A DNA stretch of 35,968 nucleotides. Source: CAZIUL01 sp964542475 (GTDB lineage Bacteria; Planctomycetota; B15-G4; CAYZWU01). This document shows positions 8,283-16,508 of the stretch, one piece after another (position 1 is the stretch's first letter; each line of letters begins with the position of its first letter). Location: positions 1 through 35,968 of the forward strand of contig CAZIUL010000042.1 in NCBI GenBank assembly GCA_964542475.1, in the 5' to 3' direction. The translations under genes and the position numbers were made by a program. The notes beneath the pieces are model-generated. The model saw only the letters and a program-made list of their open reading frames with translations. It made no database searches and had not been told where the DNA came from.

Positions 8283-9817
8283 TGACCGGCGAGATCATCG
8301 TCAGGCTGAACGATTTCAGCGCCGGTTTTCGTTTGCCGGGCCGCATCCGGCACGTATTCCGCGGCGCTGACATGGAGATCCGCCAAGGCGACCTCGCCTG
8401 CCTCGTTGGACCGAGCGGCTCGGGAAAATCGGTCCTGCTCAACCTCCTCATCGGCTCGCTAAGGCCCGGGCGCGGCGGACTCGTTCTCGATGGCGGGCTC
8501 GAAGTGATGGGAAAAGAGATCACAAAAAAATACCCCCGCCTGATCACCGGCCGCATGGGAACCGTTTTCCAGGAAGGCGCGCTGTTCGACGATCTTTCGG
8601 TGATGGAGAACGCTGTCTTCGGACTCAAGCGGCACGGATTCAATCCGTTGCAGGCAGCTGAAAAAGCACGAGCGGTTCTTGCGGAGGTGGGCCTCGAAAA
8701 TCCGCCGTCAAGGGTTCACGAGCTCTCCGGGGGCCAGAAAAAGCGGTTAGCACTTGCGCGCTCGCTAGCGGTTGAGCCGGAGTTTTTGATCTTCGACGAG
8801 CCCACATCAGGGCTCGATCCCCTGCTCTGCCGCCAGATCGCCGAACTCATCCTGAAAACTCACCGGGCCGGCAGGGGAAAACGGACAACGCTCATCGTCA
8901 CGCATGACTACGAGGCTGTGCTGCCGAACGCAACACGATCGTTTCTCATAAACCCCGGCGCCGGAAAAATCGAGGAGATAGGCAAGGGAGAAGACCCCGA
9001 GTCACGGCTCAAGAGCTTCATCGATGTTCCGGCCACAGGAGGCGCTAAAGAAGAGGGGGCGGGCCGCCTTGTTTATCTTCTCAAGAAAGCCCTTGAAACG
9101 CCGGTCGCGTGGCTGTCGCCCGTGGCACGGTTTCTGTCGAACCCCGTGCCCGCGGGCAGGCGCCAGATCTCCCTGCGGTTCGCGGACGCGCTCATCCACC
9201 CGGCGCTCTATGTTTGCGCCGCGGGCGCGGTTCTCGGCGGGCTCGCCACATTCTTCGCGCTGGAGAACAACCCGCTCAAGGGAGCCATGGACCGCCAGGC
9301 CATAATCGGGCTGGGCAAGGTGTTGACCGCAATCGTTATCCCCCTCATGACCGCGGTCCTTTTCGCGGCGCGGGTCGGGGCAGGGGCTGCGGCGCGCCTC
9401 GGCAACATCCGGCTCGGGCGCAAGGACGAGGCGCTCAGGATGCTCGGGGCAGACCCGGGGCGCTACCTGGTCACTCCTCTTTTCTGGTCATGCCTGACAG
9501 GGCTTCCCCTTCTCAACCTCCCGGTATGCGCTGCCGCGTGCCTGGCAAGCCTGTTTTTCGCATGCGGCACGAGGCCGATAACGCCTTTCGGGTGGGCCTC
9601 ATCGTTTTTCTGCGAAGTGCTGGTCATCGACATCCTGTTCGTTTTCATCAAGCTGATCGGTTCCGGCTGCCTGGTGGCCGCAGCAGCGGTTTTTTTCGGG
9701 ACAAAAGACAAATCCGGGGCTGAGGCGCTCGGCAGGGATGTGACGAGCACGATAGTCGCCGCCACCTTCCTGGTGATCCTCTGGCACGGAGTATTGACTT
9801 TTCTTCAATACAGATGA
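8282..9817 (+). CDS. ABC lipid transporter, ATPase (MlaF-like) fused to permease (MlaE-like)
   Basis: A single 511-residue chain holds both ABC parts that are normally separate proteins. The N-terminal ATPase has Walker A GPSGSGKS, a Q-loop (VFQEGALFDDLSV, the EGALF signature typical of MlaF), signature LSGGQKKR, Walker B FLIFDEPTSGLD and switch VTHD. After a ~50-residue linker, residues ~290-511 form an MlaE-type permease with hydrophobic segments and the conserved sequence ARVGAGAAARLGNIRLGRKDEALRML in its cytoplasmic loop. It overlaps the MCE gene by one base, so it is translationally coupled, and is followed 20 bases later by the GH116 gene. It probably energises lipid movement by the MCE partner. 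Direction of transport cannot be read from sequence. Confidence 0.92.
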   Translation: MTGEIIVRLNDFSAGFRLPGRIRHVFRGADMEIRQGDLACLVGPSGSGKSVLLNLLIGSLRPGRGGLVLDGGLEVMGKEITKKYPRLITGRMGTVFQEGALFDDLSVMENAVFGLKRHGFNPLQAAEKARAVLAEVGLENPPSRVHELSGGQKKRLALARSLAVEPEFLIFDEPTSGLDPLLCRQIAELILKTHRAGRGKRTTLIVTHDYEAVLPNATRSFLINPGAGKIEEIGKGEDPESRLKSFIDVPATGGAKEEGAGRLVYLLKKALETPVAWLSPVARFLSNPVPAGRRQISLRFADALIHPALYVCAAGAVLGGLATFFALENNPLKGAMDRQAIIGLGKVLTAIVIPLMTAVLFAARVGAGAAARLGNIRLGRKDEALRMLGADPGRYLVTPLFWSCLTGLPLLNLPVCAAACLASLFFACGTRPITPFGWASSFFCEVLVIDILFVFIKLIGSGCLVAAAAVFFGTKDKSGAEALGRDVTSTIVAATFLVILWHGVLTFLQYR

Positions 9818-9837
9818 GATGAAAGGAATGGCAAACC

Positions 9838-12800
9838 ATGAGATGTAAACCGATTGTATGCCTGATGACCGTACTGGCGGCCGCGCTGGTAACGGCCTGT
9901 TACTCGAAAACCTACAGGCTCTACCCGGGCGGAAAGGTCGTCGAGATAACGGAAGAGAACAAAGGGCGCGAACCAGGGCCTTCAACGCAGCAAACCACGC
10001 ACAAGGCTGTCTGCGGCGGGGAGAGGGATTACAACGGACCTTACAGCGGCGAATACCTCAACCGCGTGGCGTTCCCGCTCGGCGGCCTGGGCGCCGGCAT
10101 GGTCTGTCTCGAAGGAACAGGTGCAATATCGCATGTTTCAGTGAGAAACGAGATGGATGTGTTCAACGAGCCGTGCACCTTTGCCGCGCTCTGCATCGTA
10201 AAAGATGCCGAGAACACGGCCAGGGTTATCGAGGGTCCTGTGCCCGGATGGAAGGTCTTCGGCGCACCCAACACGGGAAACGGTGCAGCGCACACGAGCT
10301 ACGGCCTGCCGCGTTTCGAGCGTGCCTCGTTCCTCGCACGTTTTCCGTTCGGCACGGTCACGCTATCTGATCCGGATATCCCGGTCGACGTGACGATCAC
10401 GGGGTGGAGCCCTTTCATCCCCGGGCACGCGGACGATTCCAGCCTGCCCGTTGCCGTCCTGGAATACAGCTTCGAGAATCCTGCCTCGGAAACCGTGGAT
10501 GCGGTGTTCTCGTACAGCAGCAAGAACTTCATGGCAACCGGCGGCGGCGGCCAAACCGTTCTTCCCATGGTAAACGGTTTCGTTCTCGTGCAGGAAGGCT
10601 CTGAAGAGAAACCGGAAAACGAGGGGGGTTTTGCCGTTTTCACGGAGCATGAAAGCACGGTTGTGGACCACTGCTGGTTCAAGGGGGGATGGTGGGACGC
10701 GCTCACACTGGCCTGGAGAAACATCCAGGATGGAAGGCTGGTGGACAACCCTCCCATGAAGGGTGCCGCGCCCGGGGCTTCGCTGTTCGTCCCGATGAAG
10801 ATCAAGCCCGGTGAACGCGAAACAGTGCGGCTGATGCTCGCGTGGTATGTTCCAAAGACAAAACTCCGAATAGGGCGGGATGCCGTGGCATCCGGTCCCG
10901 CCTTCGGGCACGGCCCGTCCAAAGGCGCGGCCTCCGGGCAGCAGGAGGTCTACGGCTTTCAAGGAAAACGACTCGTCAACACATACGACCCGGCAGGCGA
11001 CGGCCAGACAGGCAAGCTGACATCGCCCGAGTTCAGGATCAGCGGAGAACATATCAGTTTCCTGATCGGCGGCGGCAGCTACCCCGAAACAGCCTGCATA
11101 AACCTGCTGGTAGACGGCAAGGCCGTGCGGACCGCCACGGGCAAGAACGCTGAAACACTCGAACGGAAGGCCTGGGATGTGGCGGGCCTCGTGGGCAAAA
11201 ACGCAAAGATCGAGATCGTTGACCAGGAGAAAGGGAGCTGGGGGCACATCAATGTGGACCAGATTGTCATGAGCGCTCCTCCCGGCACGGACATGGAGGA
11301 TACGGTTCTCATGGATTTCGAATCCGAGCTGTTCGGGGACTGGATCGCAATAGGCCCGCCCGCGCCGGAAGGACAAAAATGCGCGTGCACCTCGACCTAT
11401 CATGAGCCCTGGTATGCGGGACGGTTCAGCAGCATAGGCGAGGTGGCGGATTACTGGGAGAAAAACAGGGAGCGCTTGCGCAGCGCGTCGGCCATGTTCA
11501 GGGACGCGTTCTATGACAGCACATTACCGGCTGAAGTGATAGAGGCGGCGGCGGCAAACCTTACCATTCTCAAATCGCCCACCGTGCTGCGCCAGACTGA
11601 CGGGCGGATGTGGTGTTTCGAGGGCTGCTGCGACAGCAGGGGATGCTGCCACGGCTCCTGCACCCACGTGTGGAACTACGCCCAAGCTGTCCCGCACCTG
11701 TTCCCGGAGCTGGAACGCTCGCTCCGCTCGACAGAGTTCAACGAGAGCCAGAACGAGGAGGGCCATCAGACCTTCCGCTCAGCCCTTCCGATCAGGCCGG
11801 TGGCGCACACATATCACGCCGCATCGGACGGGCAGCTCGGCGGCATCATGAAGGTTTACCGCGAGTGGCGCATATCCGGCGACACAGGCTGGCTCGAGGA
11901 GATCTGGCCCAAGGTGAAGCAGAGCCTGAACTACTGCATCCGCACGTGGGATCCCCGCGGGGTCGGTGTGCTCGAAGAGCCGCATCACAACACCTACGAC
12001 ATCGAGTACTGGGGGCCTGACGGGCACTGCTCCAGCTTTTACCTGGGCGCGCTCGCAGCCGCCGCCGAGATGGGAACCGCGCTCGGAGAGGATGACGATG
12101 CGGCGCGTTTTCGCGGGCTGCTCGAAAAAGGCGGAAGCTTTCTGGAGGACGAGCTCTTCAACGGCGAGTACTTCTTTCAGAAGATCCGGACCGAGGGGCT
12201 GGATGCCGAGTTTCATCCTATCGACGCTTCCGCGAACGGCCCGGGATACGAAAGGATCATCGAGGCGCTCAACACCCAGGGGCCGAAATACCAGTACGGC
12301 ACAGGGTGCCTTTCCGATGGAGTGCTCGGCTTCTGGATCGCGCGCATGTGCGGGCTGGACCAGGCCCTGGTGGATCCCGAAATGGTCAGGAGCAGCCTCG
12401 ACGCCATCTACAGGCACAACCTCAAACACGACCTGTCCGGGCATGCCAACCCCCAGCGGCCCGCGTACGCGCTGGGCAAGGAAGGCGGGCTTCTCCTTTG
12501 CACGTGGCCGCGCGGGGGCGCCCTCTCCATCCCCTTCGTGTACAGCAACGAGGTCTGGACAGGCATCGAGTACCAGGTCGCCTCGCACCTCATGCTTGAA
12601 GGCATGGTCGAGGAGGGTCTGGACATCGTGAGGGTTTGCCGCGACCGGTACGACGGCCGCGTGCGGAACCCGTTCAACGAGTACGAGTGCGGCCACTGGT
12701 ACGCGCGGGCCATGTCCAGCTACGGGCTCCTGCAGGGGCTCACCGGCGTACGCTACGATGCCGTTGAAAAGTGCCTGTACATCGACTCCAAAGTCGGGGA

Positions 12801-12921
12801 CGACTTCAAGAGCTTCCTTTCCACGGAAACCGGCTTCGGTTCGGTCGGCCTGAAGAACGGGCAGGCGTTCATCGATGTCAAGATGGGTGAAATAGAGGTG
12901 GACCGGATCGTTGTGCGGTGA
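9838..12921 (+). CDS. GH116 (GBA2-like) glucosylceramidase-family lipoprotein
   Basis: This large (1027 aa) exported glycoside hydrolase has a lipobox (LVTAC) at its N-terminus, so it is predicted to be membrane-anchored outside the cytoplasm. The N-terminal beta-sandwich starts with the family motif FPLGGLGAG. The C-terminal (alpha/alpha)6 part contains FEGCC, where E595 fits the nucleophile, and NTYDIEYWGPDG, where D721 fits the acid/base of GBA2-type enzymes. Both catalytic residues seem present. Residues ~370-485 are an extra beta-sandwich resembling the C-terminal domain of levanases/inulinases (SFLIGGG, INLLVDGK, GHINVDQI), inserted between the two family domains. The gene follows the MCE-ABC genes by 20 bases, so a glycolipid substrate is an attractive inference. 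GH116 also includes beta-glucosidases and xylosidases, so the sugar is not fixed. Confidence 0.88.
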   Translation: MRCKPIVCLMTVLAAALVTACYSKTYRLYPGGKVVEITEENKGREPGPSTQQTTHKAVCGGERDYNGPYSGEYLNRVAFPLGGLGAGMVCLEGTGAISHVSVRNEMDVFNEPCTFAALCIVKDAENTARVIEGPVPGWKVFGAPNTGNGAAHTSYGLPRFERASFLARFPFGTVTLSDPDIPVDVTITGWSPFIPGHADDSSLPVAVLEYSFENPASETVDAVFSYSSKNFMATGGGGQTVLPMVNGFVLVQEGSEEKPENEGGFAVFTEHESTVVDHCWFKGGWWDALTLAWRNIQDGRLVDNPPMKGAAPGASLFVPMKIKPGERETVRLMLAWYVPKTKLRIGRDAVASGPAFGHGPSKGAASGQQEVYGFQGKRLVNTYDPAGDGQTGKLTSPEFRISGEHISFLIGGGSYPETACINLLVDGKAVRTATGKNAETLERKAWDVAGLVGKNAKIEIVDQEKGSWGHINVDQIVMSAPPGTDMEDTVLMDFESELFGDWIAIGPPAPEGQKCACTSTYHEPWYAGRFSSIGEVADYWEKNRERLRSASAMFRDAFYDSTLPAEVIEAAAANLTILKSPTVLRQTDGRMWCFEGCCDSRGCCHGSCTHVWNYAQAVPHLFPELERSLRSTEFNESQNEEGHQTFRSALPIRPVAHTYHAASDGQLGGIMKVYREWRISGDTGWLEEIWPKVKQSLNYCIRTWDPRGVGVLEEPHHNTYDIEYWGPDGHCSSFYLGALAAAAEMGTALGEDDDAARFRGLLEKGGSFLEDELFNGEYFFQKIRTEGLDAEFHPIDASANGPGYERIIEALNTQGPKYQYGTGCLSDGVLGFWIARMCGLDQALVDPEMVRSSLDAIYRHNLKHDLSGHANPQRPAYALGKEGGLLLCTWPRGGALSIPFVYSNEVWTGIEYQVASHLMLEGMVEEGLDIVRVCRDRYDGRVRNPFNEYECGHWYARAMSSYGLLQGLTGVRYDAVEKCLYIDSKVGDDFKSFLSTETGFGSVGLKNGQAFIDVKMGEIEVDRIVVR

Positions 12922-12935
12922 TGCGTAAATTCGGT

Positions 12936-13000
12936 AAATTCGGGGACGTAAATCTGGACTGAGCACTCATTAGATAAATGAGTGCTCCATCCCCGAATTT
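12936..13000. repeat. REP-like nested inverted repeat
   Basis: The outer arms AAATTCGGGGA (12936-12946) and TCCCCGAATTT (12990-13000) enclose a second perfect hairpin, GAGCACTCAT-TAGATAA-ATGAGTGCTC (12961-12987). The outer-arm sequence resembles REP/MITE units associated with Y1 REP transposases in anaerobic proteobacteria. The structure may also end transcription after the GH116 gene. Confidence 0.75.
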
Positions 13001-13067
13001 ATATTATCCTTCCAGCCTCGATCAGCACGCTGTCGAGAATCCATCTTTTTTTCAGGAGGTCAAGGCC

Positions 13068-13919
13068 ATGCCCCATGAACACAAACTCTCCAGACGTGAT
13101 TTGATGAAGATCGGTGCCGCCGGATGCGTTGCAACTGCCGCTGGGTGCAAACTCTTTTCCGCCGGGTCGAAGCGCATCCCCATCGGCGTTCAGCTCTATT
13201 CGGTGAGGGATGAATGCGCAAAGGATCTGGCAGCCGCGGTGAAACGCGTTGCCGAGCTTGGTTTCGATGGAGTCGAATTCGCAGGATACTACGAATGGAA
13301 CGCCAAGGATCTCCGGTCCCTCCTGGACGACAACGGGCTCAAGTGCTGCGGCACCCATACGGGCATCGACACCCTTCTCGGCGACCAGCTCAAGGCCACG
13401 GTGGAGTTTCATCAAACCCTGGGCAACCGGTTCCTCATTGTGCCCGGCCTGCCGCAAAAGTACCGCGACTCGGCACGGGCCTGGCTGGATACTGCGAACT
13501 GTTTCAACGAGATCGCCGAAAAGATCGAGCCCCACGGCATGTTTTGCGGTTATCACAACCACACCGTGGAGTTTACACCCATGGACGGACAAACCCCCTG
13601 GGACATCTTTTTCAGCAACACCGGCAAGGATGTGGTCATGCAGCTCGATACAGGCAATGCCATGAACGGCGGCGGCGACCCGGTGGCAATACTGAAGAAG
13701 TACCCCGGCCGTGCCAGGACCGTCCACGCCAAGCCGTTCTCCAAAAACAATCACACCGCTGTCATCGGTGAGGACGATGTTCCCTGGGCCGAGGTTATCG
13801 CCCTGTGCCGGAGCACAGCCGGCACCGAGTGGTACATCGTCGAGATCGAGAGGTACAAAAAATCTTCCTTTGACAGCGTGGCAGGCTGCCTGGCCGGCCT
13901 CAAGGCACTGGGCGCATAG
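13068..13919 (+). CDS. Tat-exported sugar phosphate isomerase/epimerase-like TIM-barrel protein
   Basis: The 283-residue product starts with a twin-arginine signal (SRRDLMKIG, then a hydrophobic stretch) and continues as an AP-endonuclease-2/xylose-isomerase-like TIM barrel. GVQLYSVRD opens strand 1, GFDGVEFAGYY, CGYHNHTVEF, VVMQLDTGNA and WYIVEIERY supply the usual metal-site Glu/His/Asp residues. Exported proteins of this class (COG1082) are common beside carbohydrate hydrolases, often acting on sugars or inositols. The ATG at 13068 is chosen for AGGAGGT seven bases upstream; earlier in-frame ATGs lie inside the repeat. It sits behind the GH116 gene and may share its sugar substrate, though the REP-like repeat between them may separate the transcripts. 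Confidence 0.88.
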   Translation: MPHEHKLSRRDLMKIGAAGCVATAAGCKLFSAGSKRIPIGVQLYSVRDECAKDLAAAVKRVAELGFDGVEFAGYYEWNAKDLRSLLDDNGLKCCGTHTGIDTLLGDQLKATVEFHQTLGNRFLIVPGLPQKYRDSARAWLDTANCFNEIAEKIEPHGMFCGYHNHTVEFTPMDGQTPWDIFFSNTGKDVVMQLDTGNAMNGGGDPVAILKKYPGRARTVHAKPFSKNNHTAVIGEDDVPWAEVIALCRSTAGTEWYIVEIERYKKSSFDSVAGCLAGLKALGA

Positions 13920-14058
13920 CTGCGAAGAGTCGTAACGAAGTAGAAAAAGACAGGGAGAGAAAAGGTACCCGGTCCCTTTATTCCAAAAACACCTACACCG
14001 CGTTGGATGATATGGGGAAGTCCAAGGGGAAGGCCGAGAAGCAACGGTAGATTAACTG

Positions 14059-14598
14059 ATGAAAGATCCCGATGGCGCAAAATTGGTAAAGCTAAGCCTG
14101 AAGACAGCAGAATCGAAAGAAGTCGAAGAGTTTGGCTTGACTGTTACCAATAAGGATATCGTTTATGAACATGACGAAGAACATCAGGCAACGGTCGGTT
14201 ACTTTGACGTCAAAAAAGGCTGGCTCAAATACACAATGGTTTTATGCCTGGGCAATCAAGAGTCATGGGAAGGGTATCTTTTTAATTTTTTCGGCGAACA
14301 GGCGGGCAGGGCTGATCTGGAAATAGTCAAAGTCGAAATGAACAAGGTTTTTGCTCTGGGCCGGGGTAATCGGATCAGCCTGGCGAATGTGGAGTTTTAC
14401 CTCTGGAGTATCGTGAAAGAAGAAGATGGAGGATTTACTGTTTACTTCAAATTGAGGGAAAAGGACAAGGAAGAGGTCATGGCTCTACTTAAGTATCCTG
14501 ATGAGGAAAAATCCACCCACACAGCCATTGGGAAAGCATTGACCGTTGTCAAGGTGATAAATGAAGATTTCGTTCATCTAATCATCAAGGACGCTTGA
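14059..14598 (+). CDS. Hypothetical protein, no recognisable family
   Basis: The 179-residue product is soluble, with no signal peptide or membrane segment, and is rich in Lys, Glu and hydrophobic beta-type stretches (TMVLCLGN, FTVYFKLRE, VVKVINEDF). Two conserved-looking tracts are GWLKYTMVLC and NRISLANVEFYLWSIV. The frame is clean, but the ribosome site is weak (no clear GGAGG before ATG 14059). Base composition is visibly more AT-rich than in the flanking genes, which hints at acquisition. The 139 bases upstream hold no gene that I can support. It may be a housekeeping orphan or an accessory gene. Function is unknown. Confidence 0.6.
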   Translation: MKDPDGAKLVKLSLKTAESKEVEEFGLTVTNKDIVYEHDEEHQATVGYFDVKKGWLKYTMVLCLGNQESWEGYLFNFFGEQAGRADLEIVKVEMNKVFALGRGNRISLANVEFYLWSIVKEEDGGFTVYFKLREKDKEEVMALLKYPDEEKSTHTAIGKALTVVKVINEDFVHLIIKDA

Positions 14599-14699
14599 GA
14601 TGCTGTCAGAAAATAGCCGGAGATGCGCTGAAAAACACGGCTGGAGCAAAGACGCCTATTGATATCAAATTATGCAAAGTAGCTGTCACGAAAGCGTTG

Positions 14700-16361
14700 T
14701 CAGAACAGTTTCATCTGCCCATCCGCCTCGTCGTCTTTGCGGCGGGGCTTTTTCTTCGGCCGGGGTTTCTGCCTTACGAACTTTACAAGGTCGCCTGAAA
14801 TGTCCGCGAGAAAAGGCGAAGGCCCATCGCTGAGCTTTTTTCCGAACAACGTGCGCTGCCTCGCACGCACCAGGTAAAGCCTCTTTCGCGCGCGGGTCAT
14901 GCCCACGTAGAGCAGGCGGCGCTCCTCCTCGATCGCGGCCTCCCTCTCTTCTTCGTGCTCGCGGATGAAGGGAAGCACTCCTTGTTCGAGGCCGGTGATG
15001 AAAACAATCGGGAACTCCAGCCCCTTTGCTCCGTGTATTGTTGACAGGGTCACCTTCTCGGCGCGTGCGTTGTACGGATCCTCGCGGCACAAGGGTGCGA
15101 TGCCCTTAATAAAATCACGCGGATCTTTCTTCGTGTCGCGCGCGCGCCCGGATGCGCCCTTGCCCGCGCGCACCGTGCCCACTCGCTGATAAGGGATGCC
15201 CGACCTGTCGAGAGCCTCCTGAATCAGGGAGGCCTGGGCGTTCAGCCGGTAGAGCACCGCAATGTCGCTGAAACCGAAAAGCTCGCCGTGGCCGCCTTCC
15301 TCCTCATCCGGCCCCGGCTCGCTTTCAAGGCCGTACTCCCCCACTCCCCCCACAAGCTGCGCGATCTTGCGCGAGACATGGACAGCCTCCTGACCTGCGG
15401 TGCCGAAGGCGCGCATGTCGAGCATGATGCCCTTCTCCTCGGAAGCAGCAGCCGGCATCGCCTTTTGAAAACGGTCCGGGTTTTTTCGGATCACATGGTC
15501 GGAAGCGCTCAAGATGGTGACGGTGGAGCGGTAGTTCGCATCCAGGTGCATGACCTCGGCACCAGGAAATGTATCCGGAAATGAAAGGAAGTTCTCCACA
15601 TCCGATCCGCGGAACGAGTAGATGGCCTGGTCAGGATCGCCGATTGCCATGATGCTTTTTGCTCCCGTACCTAGCATCCGGACCAGGGAAACCTGTGCAG
15701 CGTTCACATCCTGGTACTCGTCAATGAACAGGTGCCGGAACCGCGCCCGGTACCGGTTCAGCAGCTCCGGCTTTTCCCTGAAAAGCTTCAAAGGCAGGTG
15801 GATAAGGTCATCGAAATCGAGCGCCCCTTGCGCGCGTTTTTTTCCCGTGTATATGCGCAGCACATCTTCAAGGTCAAACCCCTGTATAACGCCTGAAACC
15901 CGGACATCCCTGTTCATCGCCTTTTCAATCGCAAAGATAACCTTCTCGACAGGAAGGCGCGCCGAACCGGCCTCGCCCGATGCCGGAGGCTGCGCCTGTT
16001 TCAAGACAGCCCTCATCAGGGCCTTTTTGTCATCCTCGTCTAACAACACGGGATCGCCGGTAAAGCCTGGGATTTCTGCTTCGTCCAGCACGATCATCAG
16101 CCCAAGCGCGTGGATGGTGTTTATGAAGATCCTGGAGGTTTTTTCCGTGTCGAGCATGGTGTTCAGGCGGGATCGCATCTCTTCTGCCGCGCGGTGGGTA
16201 AAGGTGATGGCCAGGATCGATGCGGGATCCGCACCGAGCTCTTTCACGAGGTACGAGATGCGGCTGGTCAGGGTACGGGTTTTCCCCGTGCCCGGCCCGG
16301 CCACAACCAACATCGGGCCGCCTGCGTGTTCAACCGCTTTTTTCTGGGCTTGATTCAACAT
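14700..16361 (-). CDS. Compact UvrD/Rep-type superfamily 1 DNA helicase
   Basis: All SF1A helicase motifs are present in this 553-residue protein: motif I GPGTGKTRTL, Ia TFTHRAAEEM, II LFIDEYQDVN, III GDPDQAIYSFRG, IV YRLNAQ, V TIHGAKGLEF and VI LLYVGMTRARKRLYL. Typical UvrD or Rep is ~670-730 residues. Here only ~45 residues lie between motif IV and motif V, where the 2B subdomain normally sits, so that regulatory domain is nearly absent. The last residues, after a Lys/Arg-rich linker, are QMKLF, matching the sliding-clamp pentapeptide. The first ATG is at 16361; a longer frame would need TTG 16409. The EndoQ-like gene lies 147 bases upstream on the same strand, and PHP-UvrD pairs or fusions of this type are known, so joint repair action is likely. 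Confidence 0.9.
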   Translation of the reverse strand: MLNQAQKKAVEHAGGPMLVVAGPGTGKTRTLTSRISYLVKELGADPASILAITFTHRAAEEMRSRLNTMLDTEKTSRIFINTIHALGLMIVLDEAEIPGFTGDPVLLDEDDKKALMRAVLKQAQPPASGEAGSARLPVEKVIFAIEKAMNRDVRVSGVIQGFDLEDVLRIYTGKKRAQGALDFDDLIHLPLKLFREKPELLNRYRARFRHLFIDEYQDVNAAQVSLVRMLGTGAKSIMAIGDPDQAIYSFRGSDVENFLSFPDTFPGAEVMHLDANYRSTVTILSASDHVIRKNPDRFQKAMPAAASEEKGIMLDMRAFGTAGQEAVHVSRKIAQLVGGVGEYGLESEPGPDEEEGGHGELFGFSDIAVLYRLNAQASLIQEALDRSGIPYQRVGTVRAGKGASGRARDTKKDPRDFIKGIAPLCREDPYNARAEKVTLSTIHGAKGLEFPIVFITGLEQGVLPFIREHEEEREAAIEEERRLLYVGMTRARKRLYLVRARQRTLFGKKLSDGPSPFLADISGDLVKFVRQKPRPKKKPRRKDDEADGQMKLF

Positions 16362-16455
16362 CGTTAAAAAAGGACCGGATGGGCTGCTCGCCAACAGCTC
16401 CCGCAACAAATATCACACGTGTAACGTTCAGCAGTACGATTGGCTTTAAAAAAAT

Positions 16456-16507
16456 CATCCGTGTTCATCCGTGGTTCTCTTCTTCTTTCTGCCTATGCCT
16501 ATGCCTG
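16456..16507. repeat. Dispersed-type intergenic repeat plus short hexamer tandem
   Basis: At 16456-16477 the minus strand reads ACCACGGATG followed by AACACGGATG, an imperfect 10-bp tandem of a kind seen scattered between genes in many bacterial genomes. Next to it, GCCTAT is repeated (16491-16507). Both lie between the EndoQ-like and helicase genes and do not encode a recognisable peptide. Confidence 0.5.
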
Positions 16508-16508
16508 A

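Noticed and set aside
11779..12966. Long minus-strand frame across the GH116 gene
   Set aside because: It is an antisense frame caused by high GC; the plus strand encodes conserved catalytic motifs.
13970..14055. Possible Y1 REP-transposase start on the minus strand (GLPHIIQRGVGVF)
   Set aside because: Only ~15 residues resemble the family opening and nothing follows in frame. It is kept as a hint in the repeat finding, not as a gene.
14595..14798. Plus-strand frame after the orphan gene
   Set aside because: It runs antisense into the helicase end and has no ribosome site or family match.
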